A program made the position numbers and the translations under genes. Below are positions 56,396 through 64,000 of a stretch of DNA of 64,000 bases, piece after piece (the stretch's first letter is position 1; each line of letters opens with the position of its first letter). Origin of the DNA: Ryuthela nishihirai (taxonomy: Eukaryota; Arthropoda; Arachnida; Araneae; Heptathelidae); contig JAWZYU010000034.1 of the NCBI GenBank assembly GCA_038380435.1, positions 39,184,901-39,248,900 of the forward strand, written 5' to 3'. Under the pieces are notes generated by a model. It was given only the letters and a program-made list of their open reading frames with translations, was not told where the DNA came from and searched no databases.

Positions 56396-56593
56396 AAAAT
56401 AAATACCCCCTTCAAGCAGTTGCTTGCCACGGAGATCTGACAGGAGCCTGCCAGTTTAATATGCCATAGTAGAAGGTCTGTGAGGATGGCAGGACCTCAG
56501 CAAAAAAACAACACAAACATCCATGCTTTACCCAGAGCTCGAACTCAGGTCCCTTAGATCAGTGGCCAAGTGTGCTAACCACTCAGCCATGGG
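56396..56593 (-). mobile_element. SINE family B
   Basis: Reversed full-length copy: AAATAAATACCCCC tail, CAAGCAGTTGCTTGCC, GTCTGTGAGGATGGCAGGAC, GAGCTCGAACTCAGG (B box) and GCTAACCACTCAGCCATGGG. Confidence 0.9.
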
Positions 56594-56974
56594 ATGATTG
56601 CCAGTTATTTACATATATAATAATGCAAAATAAGTGAATCTGAAAATTTTGCATTTTTTTTTCTGATAATATGTAATATCTTAAGTAATTATTTTAAAAA
56701 GTAATGTACATTTGCGAATATGAAATTATTTATATTGTTTAAATTGGTTTATTGCAGCATATTTAATGAAAAACAGCATGCACTGTATCCAACTCTTACA
56801 AATACTATCCTGCATAGATACCTTAACAATTTGACAAACTAATAATTCAATGTTTTTCAGCCCTATTCAAGTGTCAAATTATTAAAGTATCACTGTAATT
56901 AATATTTTCCTCAACAATTGCTTTATTTATTATTATTATAATTTGAAATTTATTAGAATAGCATTCATGAAACG

Positions 56975-57295
56975 CCAGCTGGGTCAGCGTTGAGATTTAT
57001 CTCCGCAAAATTCCCCGCCCTGCCCACGGTCAGTAGGGGACACCGATGGGCTTGGAAAGGCTGCCGTCCATCAGATGGGATGTTAAGCCGTGGCCCCGTG
57101 TGTGGGAGAGCCATACCCTGTGCACGTTAAAGAACACGCTGGATGGCCTTGACGGGAGGCTACCATCTGTCTCCCAACAGCTGTTCCAGTGGGTCCCCTC
57201 CCCCAACCTTCTCTGAGCCTTCAGGGTTCATGTGACCTGGCCATTTAGCCCATGGTGTGCAAAAAAGTGGCGCTCAGAGGTAAAACAACCCAACC
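56975..57295 (+). mobile_element. SINE family A, 5'-truncated
   Basis: Starts at CCAGCTGGGTCAGCG and continues near consensus to the CAACCCAACC tail. Identical 13-bp TSDs CATTCATGAAACG (56962-56974 and 57296-57308). It ends only about 180 bp before exon 10. Confidence 0.95.
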
Positions 57296-57472
57296 CATTC
57301 ATGAAACGATATGAATACAATTTATATTTTCTTGTGTTTCTAGCTCAAAAACAGGTGTTCCATATTTGCTAGAGGTTATGTTAATGTAGTTCATTTGTTA
57401 ATTTATGGATATTTTAAATATGTTTAGCATTATAATTTTGATTCTAAATGAAATTTTGACATCTATTCCCAG

Positions 57473-57558
57473 AAATTTCTTTGAATACAAGTACTATGAG
57501 CATCTTTACCAGAGGACAGCTTTTACCACTGATAGCTAATATCAGTTCTGAATTACAG
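57473..57558 (+). CDS. CENPI: CENP-I exon 10
   Basis: Completes the split codon from exon 9, then ISLNTSTMSIFTRGQLLPLI and ANISSELQ (to residue 342). It aligns with the vertebrate segment NNYEHGKEFTNFLDTIIRAECFLQ. Acceptor TTCCCAG, donor GTAATA, ending in phase 0. Confidence 0.9.
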
Positions 57559-57802
57559 GTAATATTGTATGATAGTATATCTCACTCTATCGTAATAATG
57601 AATATATCATTCTACAAATTTTTCCCTCCAAATTCTCTAAAAGTTTTTGAAATAATTGCAGCATGGTTTTAGAGGAAATCGCACAAAATTTTATGGTGTC
57701 ATGTATGTAACTTGAACCATAGCCACTAGTTGGTTACATATGACTTCTTTAACCATTGAACTGCAAGGTCCATTTTTTTTTTCAGTTCTCAGTGATTTAA
57801 AG

Positions 57803-57998
57803 CAGTAGCTCCCAGTAGGGACATTTTAGAAATTTGTGGGTTTGTTTGGTTTATCAAACTGTTAACAGGTGGATTGACTGCCATCTAGTTTTCAGCTGGT
57901 TTTACACAGGGAAAATTATTTTCATTTCCATGAAGAAATGTTAGAAAATAATTCTTAATAAAAGTAGGTATTGGACACAAATAGGTTGGGAACCACTG
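57803..57998. mobile_element. hAT non-autonomous element in intron 10
   Basis: Ends CAGTAGCTCCCAGTAGG and (reversed) CAGTGGTTCCCAACCTA. 8-bp flanks ATTTAAAG (57795-57802) and GTTTAGAG (57999-58006), six matches. About 196 bp, non-coding. Confidence 0.8.
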
Positions 57999-58006
57999 GT
58001 TTAGAG

Positions 58007-58835
58007 CAACTGACAGGTAACTATTGTCTGTGCAGCTAAAGTCCAATTTTGGTCATCACAAAGTTTTTCACTGCTTTCTTTTATTTTTTAATTACAGGGA
58101 AAAATATTCTGGACATTGTTAGATTGGATATTAATTATATGTAATCAAATGTTTTTTTATTTTATACATTGTTAGATATTAACTATATGTAATCAAATGT
58201 TTATTTTTATTTTATTAATTTTTTCAGACAATCATTATCTTAAATCAGTCAATCATCTGGTATCAAAGATATCATTTAAAAGGGAAAAAATGTAAATTCT
58301 TATGTACTGCATTTTATTTGCAAAAATGCAGAGAGAAGTATAAATGAAATATGCTATATAATTTAAAAACTTTATGTTATTACTAAACATTTAAACCTTA
58401 AATGCAAATGTTTTTAAACAAAAATTAAGCATGACATTTTATATGTATATGCCTATAAACTTCTCTGTTAATCTATTTGAAGTTAAAACGACAGTTCTGA
58501 ATGTTTGCCTCTTACAGGTGATAAATAGTTTCAATGATTAGATTATTAACTCAAAATGAAATGAGGATTAAATCTGCAGTTTAACTTTAAAACATTTAAC
58601 ACATATGCTGTTAGAACTGAAATAAATATTTTAATTTCATATCATATGAAAAAGTTATCTCTTTCATTTAATTTTCATTAACCTTGGAAAATAGAGCTCA
58701 CTTGAATGCCATCTAAGATTTGTTGATGACTTTACCTTTATCTTAATTGTTCCTCTTTTGCTTCGATTTGTAATGCATTGTTTCCTAAAGTGCATTTCTG
58801 AATATTTGTAACCGTTATTAACATAATAAATAACT
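58007..58835. other. CENPI intron 10 sequence
   Basis: AT-rich; contains a short direct duplication of TTGTTAGAT...TTAACTATATGTAATC (about 58117-58200). No gene. Confidence 0.5.
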
Positions 58836-59029
58836 AAATATCCCCTCAAGCAGCTGCTTGCCACAGAGGTCTGACAGGAGCCTGTCAGTTCATATGCCAC
58901 AGTAGAAGGTCTGAGAGGATGGCAGGACCTCAGAAAAACGACACATACATCCATGCCTTACCTGGGGCTCGAACCCAGGTCCCTTAGATCAGTAGCCAAG
59001 TGCGCTAACCTCTCAGCCATGGGACGGCT
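58836..59029 (-). mobile_element. SINE family B (first of a pair)
   Basis: Reversed full-length copy near consensus: CCCCTCAAGCAGCTGCTTGC, GGGGCTCGAACCCAGG (B box) and GCTAACCTCTCAGCCATGGG. Confidence 0.93.
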
Positions 59030-59040
59030 ACCATACTATA

Positions 59041-59245
59041 AATAAATAATAAATATCCCCTCAAGCAGCTGCTTGCCACAGAGGTCTGACAGGAGCCTGT
59101 CATTTTATATGCCATAGTAGAAGGTCTGAGAGGATGGCAAGACTTTGGTAGAAAAACAACAGAAGCATCCATGCCTTACCCGGGTCTTGAACCCAGGTCC
59201 CTTAGAACAGTAGCCAAGTACGCTAACCACTCAGCCATGGGATGG
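59041..59245 (-). mobile_element. SINE family B (second of a pair)
   Basis: Same orientation, only about 12 bp from the previous copy and distinct from it at several positions, so probably a separate insertion into the A/T tail region rather than a recent duplication. Confidence 0.92.
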
Positions 59246-59616
59246 CATTATATGTATATCTTCTGCTTTATATAACTATAAAATGATTGGTAATATATCA
59301 CAACTTAAGTTCTGTTTTTCTAAAAGCTATATGTTCCGCATCAGTTGTGTTCATTATTATTCATTAGTCTAGCTGAGGGGTTGGCAACCCACAGCTTTTT
59401 GGGTGATGTGTAGGATAACATAAGTTTACGTTGTCATAATATTAATGATAGAGTTATTTAAATATTTAATGAAGCATTTAAATTAATTATTGTTAAAAGA
59501 ATCCCAGGACCAAAGTAGGTGCTGTAAGAGTTATAAAAGCAACATTCTTCATTGCTTTTGCAAAAAATTAACATCTTGTTTTCTCAGCAATGAGCACCAA
59601 AGCTGACAAGTCACCA
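59246..59616. other. CENPI intron 10 sequence
   Basis: AT-rich. GAGGGGTTGGCAACCCACAG at about 59375 looks like one hAT-type end, but no partner was identified. Confidence 0.4.
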
Positions 59617-59804
59617 CCATCATCATCATCATCATCAAGCAGCCATGGGCTCTGAAGGTCCAATTAGATCGTGCAATTTAGTTCTTGAAACGCATTTGTT
59701 CTGAACTACTTCTGCAGCATCTCACCACAGTACACCAATTCTAACAAGGTCCTGTTTGCACTGTCTGCTCACTGCATCTTGTCTCCTCCTTTCTGAGGCT
59801 TCTT
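59617..59804 (-). pseudogene. RTE-like LINE 3' end fragment
   Basis: CATCATCATCATCATCATCA tail on the + strand, then AAGCAGCCATGGGCTCTG and the reversed coding sequence for the C-terminal GRP..RW region, ending at about 59804. 5'-truncated and mutated. Confidence 0.88.
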
Positions 59805-59968
59805 TCTTGAGAGAGAAATACTGTGAAATATTTATATTAATATATTTTAATTAAATTAAAATTTTTAAGATAATGAAATAATCTTAAATAATAGCAAAAA
59901 AAATTGCTAACGTTTCAACCAGCATTGCAGGTGTTATACTATCACAGGCATCAATGATCTGATGTCAT

Positions 59969-60058
59969 GCTTTCTGGGGGTTACCTCAAAGAACAAGTCA
60001 AATGTTGTTGTTCATTATACAATGTACTTGTTCTTTCAGGTAATCCCCCTGAGAAAGA
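59969..60058. repeat. Imperfect hairpin
   Basis: GGGGGTTACCTCAAAGAACA at about 59977 is matched in reverse by TGTTCTTTCAGGTAATCCCC at about 60030, with arms of about 30 nt. Possibly a small MITE remnant. Confidence 0.6.
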
Positions 60059-61484
60059 AGTCCATAGGAGTCAAGTCCTTTAATTTTTTCTGAAAATTTT
60101 CCATTGCTCAAAATTAGATACTTTCTTTTTCGGTATATACTAAAGATGAGTTTGGGCTCAATATTTTGAGCCTGACTTTGATGCCTGAACCTGAAGTTAT
60201 TGAGTCCACCTGAACCATTTTAATAATTATTGAGTCCAATTTTTCAGGAAAAGTATTTCTCTGACACATCATAATATGTATTATATCGAATTGCATATCA
60301 TTAATTTTATTCTTATATTATTAATTTAATCATTTTGTGACAAAATTAAAATGCCACTACTATTTGGAGTGAAAAATATTCAAAATACTAGTAGGAACTG
60401 AAAGTTAGTGGGTAACAGCGTTTTAAGTGCTAAGAGCCATTCATTTATTAAAGATAGGGAATACTTAAAAGAAGTAATCAAAAGTTGCATGGTGCTTATT
60501 TTTAATTACCAAATTATATTAAGAGGTTGAAATTATGATATTTTTTTTTAATATATTTACTTTTTTTTTTACAGTTGCAAGAAATATTTGATATTTAAAT
60601 TTTCTGAGCCTGAAGCCATCTGTGCTGTTTTGAGTCTGAATTCATTTCTATACTGTGCCATTTTTGTTTAGTTAATTCATGATAAAATTCTAAAACAGTT
60701 TATTTTACTTTCTGATAGCACTTCAAAATTAACTTTTACCATCAGAATGGTTTGGTTTCAGAAACCTGGCACTTTAAAGGCTAATAAATAATATATGATC
60801 ATATAATCTTAATTTTAATTTCAGTATAATAAATACTGTCATTATGGTAGAATCATTTTACAAATTTTCAAAAATACAACCACTTGGGGAAGTGATGTTA
60901 GTGTAACTTCTTAATTTTTTTATGGTGAACTTATGTGAGGTTTGGAAGTTAGGCATTTTAGTTCCTCAAGTTAGTCATTAAATTACTATTGTTTCTATTG
61001 GATTCTTTTCTGGTTGTAGAGTGTATAGTGCAGTAATTTATTTTTCAGAGAAGATGTGCAAATCATTAAATTTGATCTAGCCATTAGTTAATAAGAAATG
61101 GATAGCTGGTGAAACTTTCTCATCAGTAGTTTGCACGATGTAATGTTGTGTCCTTTATGAGAAGATTAATATTATGCTGCAATGAAGACCTCAACTTTTT
61201 AATTCAATATATGTAGGGCAAGCTTGAAGATAGAAATTTTTTAACTTCTCTTCCTTACCATCACATACAAAAATATACATTTTTGTTAACACATAAAGGG
61301 AAACATATTAATGTAAATATCTCATTAATAATTTTTCAGCCTTTATAAAATGTCAAAAAGGTATAGTATTATTGAAAGAACATTTTTAATAACTCTATAA
61401 TCGTACCCTATCAATAAATTTATGTTTACTGTGCATATACTATTATAAATGATAAATTAATAACATTTATAATTGTTTACTCAG
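60059..61484. other. CENPI intron 10 sequence
   Basis: AT-rich with no supported feature. Ends GTTTACTCAG acceptor. Confidence 0.5.
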
Positions 61485-61667
61485 GAAGGTGTGCCTGAAG
61501 TGGAATATTTCCTATCTAGATACCTTCGATTCTGGGATGGTCATACAAATTTTTCTCTCCTTTTGGACTTAGTACAGTACTGGGAACTTTGTCCATTTGA
61601 GAAACTTTCAGAAATTGTATTGCAGCCTATATATAAATATTTCTGTTTATCTTCTTTGCAATATAAG
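61485..61667 (+). CDS. CENPI: CENP-I exon 11
   Basis: Residues 343-403, 61 codons, phase 0 at both ends. EGVPEVEYFLSRYLRFWDG matches EGFYSCEAFLYKSLPLWDG of vertebrate CENP-I, followed by LVQYWELCPFEKLSEIVL, like the LVSWIPFSSFSEVKPLL region. Acceptor ACTCAG, donor GTTAGT. The vertebrate protein is about 750 residues, so several further exons should lie beyond the right edge. Confidence 0.97.
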
Positions 61668-61993
61668 GTTAGTATATTCAGTTTTGAGATGGTTATATTT
61701 AGACTTTTAAAGTAGTATCAGATATTAAAAAATTAATACTTCTTAATAAATAAGTATTGCATTTTCATCATTTAACAGTTCATTAATTTTGATACACCTT
61801 TTAGTCTTCTGGTTAGTACAATAGATGAGATTCAGGAAGTCTGCATTAAAATTTTAAGTGAGGCATTTATGATTTTTTGATGTCCCATACCAAGAATTAG
61901 TCAGCTCCATACATCTTATATATGATTGCTTGTATTAACTGCATTTTGTTTTGTCATATCTATATGGCATGTTATTGTTCGAAGAGCTATCTA

Positions 61994-64000
61994 CAGTAGA
62001 CTCCCTCTTATCTGGCCCTTAGAGGACCAGACCCCTGGCCAGATGAACGAAAGGCTGGTTAATCCTAAAATTGTGTCAGAAAATAAATGAAAACAGCAAA
62101 TGACAAAAATACTAACTGTACTGTATTTTGATTAATAATTTGTTGTACAATATTAACAATTTACTCACACTCACTTGAAAAAGTCCATGATTTTCTTTTG
62201 TTTCTTTGAACTTGACACTTTTTTACCTGCAAAGTCTTGCCATTTGTTAATAAACATCATGTCAATCACAGATGAGGCCTGTTGTTGTTCAATGTATCTT
62301 ACTGCAACATCAAAAGCTTCTTTTCCTTTAATATGGCTTTCCCTTCCTCTTCTTCCTCTTCTGCATTCTCCGTTCGGATTGGGGGTGGCTCAGTCAGTAG
62401 CACACTAGGCTCGTAATCTGCAGTTCCCAGGTTCAAGTCCCAGCTGGGTCAGTGTTGAGATTTATCTCTGCAAAACTCCCTGCCCTGCCCACAGTCAGTA
62501 GGGAACACCGATGGGCTTGAAAAGGCTGCCGTCTGTTGGATGAGACGTTAAGTCATGGCCCCTTGTGCGGGAGAGACATACCTTGTGCACGTTAAAGAAC
62601 ACGTTTGATGGCCTTGACAGGAGGCTCCATCTCTCTCCCAACAGCTGTTTCAGTGGGTCCCCTCCCCCAACCTTATCTGAGCCTTTGGGGTCCTTGTGAC
62701 CTGGCCATTTAGCCCATGGTGTCCAAAAAAGTGCCGCTCAGAGCTAAAACAACCCAACCCAATCTTCTCTGTTCCCTTCTTGGCAGACTACATTGATAAT
62801 TTCATCATCCTTCAGTGTTCCATTTTCCAACTGTTTTCACCTTTTAACAATTTTTCATTGTCATCTTCTTCAAGTGTGTCACATCCAGACAGCAGTTTAA
62901 AGTCATTAAGCAGCGAAATATTGTCATTATCCATCATATCTTTGGCAGGCACAGGCTCATTCGATACTTTCGTGTTGTCATCTTTGGTACTTGCTATACA
63001 GTTTTCAGCTTTGGGCCAAAGTTTTCTCCGTGACTTCACAAACATTGTATTAGGCATTTCTTGAAAAGCTCTTGCCAGCATATAGATCACATCCTTGATA
63101 TTTATTGTTTTCAAAGCATTTAAAAGTCCTATTCCATCATTTTCAGTTCGCTGTAGAATTTCTGAAAGAAGCTTTCTCCTGTATTGCCTTTTTAAACTTA
63201 CAAGCACACCTTGATCCATTGGTTGCACTAAAGATGTTACATTAGGTGGCAAAAACATGGCTTTTATTTTGTCAGAAATGAGTTTGCTTGGGTATGTTGG
63301 GACATTGTTGAGAATGAATAGGGCCTTTGCAGGCATTTTAAGACTTGTCAAGTGGTTTTTTACTTTTGGAACAAGTTCTGTAAAGAACCACTCTTTAAAC
63401 AAATATGAGTCTATCCAAGCAGACTTTTGAGCTTTGTAGTAAACTGGCAGAGCAGCTAAATTTAAGCAGCCACAGTGATTCTTTCTTTGTTTATTTTAAA
63501 TCCTGATGCTGAGGTTTCTTGTGCTGTCACAAACGTTTTTGTTGGAAGAAGTTTAAAATTTAACCCAGTCTCATCTACATTGTAGATTTGTTCTGCGAAT
63601 AGGCCTTCTTCTTCAATAAGCACTAAAAGTTTTTCTGAAAATTCCTCTTAATAAAGAAAAAGATCAGCTGACAATTTCTCACCACAAACACCAAGGTAAT
63701 GAACACCATGCCATTTTTTCCAGCGAGAAAGCCATCCCTCGCTTGCTGAAAAGTCTCCCCCATTATCGATTTTGGAATGTAGGATTAATGTTTTTTCTTT
63801 CAAGATTGGCCCACTGATTGGCATTCCTTTTTGACACTCTAACATGAACCATAACCAAAGTGAATCATCAACAATTCATTTTTTGGCTTTTTTAAGAATG
63901 CATCGAGAAGAAAGCGTTTCTTTTTTTTTTTTTCAGACTTGAGTGCAAAAATTTTGTAAAGATTTTCTATTCCTTCTTCAGTCATTTACCATGCTTTTAC
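61994..64000 (-). pseudogene. pogo/Tigger-like transposon, cut by window edge
   Basis: The left end CAGTAGACTCCCTCTTATCT is preceded by TA, as for pogo/Tigger elements. The minus strand encodes a CENP-B-type DNA-binding part (FSASEGWLSRWKKWHGV in 63648-63845) and a DDE domain (62812-63402: ILNNVPTYPSK, LPPNVTSLVQPMDQGV, KRQYRRKLL), then an acidic tail. The open DDE stretch of 196 residues suggests moderate age; stops between 63402 and 63648 and a nested SINE show it is dead. The right end is outside the window. Confidence 0.88.
62376..62764 (+). mobile_element. SINE family A nested in Tigger
   Basis: Full-length with TGGCTCAGTCAGTAGCACAC (A box), GGTTCAAGTCC (B box) and a CAACCCAACCCAA tail. 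TSD TTCTCCGTTC / TTCTCTGTTC (62366-62375 and 62765-62774). Moderately diverged. Confidence 0.93.

Noticed and set aside
59375..59616. Another hAT element starting GAGGGGTTGGCAACCC
   Set aside because: Only one plausible end was found and no matching right end or TSD.

Overview
This is animal nuclear DNA: AT-rich, split genes with GT-AG introns, and repeats on both strands. The species is not identifiable from the sequence. A non-insect invertebrate, perhaps a chelicerate such as a horseshoe crab or spider, is only a guess from gene and repeat content.

The one host gene I recognise is CENPI (centromere protein I / Mis6 family). Eleven exons on the + strand, 26935-61667, join in phase into about 403 uninterrupted residues matching the N-terminal and middle parts of vertebrate CENP-I. 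The 3' end lies beyond the window. Introns reach 8.8 kb and are filled with transposons, and intron 1 appears to use a GC donor. A second, unidentified gene may end at 5225-6003 with a terminal exon and poly(A) signals.

Nearly everything else is mobile DNA. SINE family A (about 390 bp, tRNA-Met-like head, CAACCC tail) has about 22 copies or fragments, many with clear target-site duplications (TSDs). SINE family B (about 200 bp, tRNA-like head, A/T-rich tail) has 12, and a third tRNA-like SINE (family C) has several. An RTE-like LINE is present as a full-length copy with an 11-bp TSD (12753-16992, two SINEs nested inside), a younger 5'-truncated copy with an open reverse transcriptase (35243-38135), and four decayed fragments. 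Other retroelements are a LINE fragment with RNase H (20000-20880) and a Penelope-like fragment with a GIY-YIG endonuclease (40800-41515). DNA transposons include at least eight short hAT elements with TA-centred 8-bp TSDs, two dead Tc1-like elements, a pogo/Tigger-like element running off the right edge, a mariner-type MITE with 77-bp perfect ends, a TTAA-flanked MITE and large foldback elements.

Layout: 1-5.2 kb, foldback element and old LINE; 5.2-7 kb, possible gene end and an unassigned ORF; 7.5-26.6 kb, dense nested repeats; 26.9-64 kb, CENPI with its repeat-filled introns. The most unusual structures are a SINE whose 3' 169 bp is repeated six times inside one pair of TSDs (7537-8742), and three different hAT elements stacked end to end in one reused 8-bp target (27237-28626).
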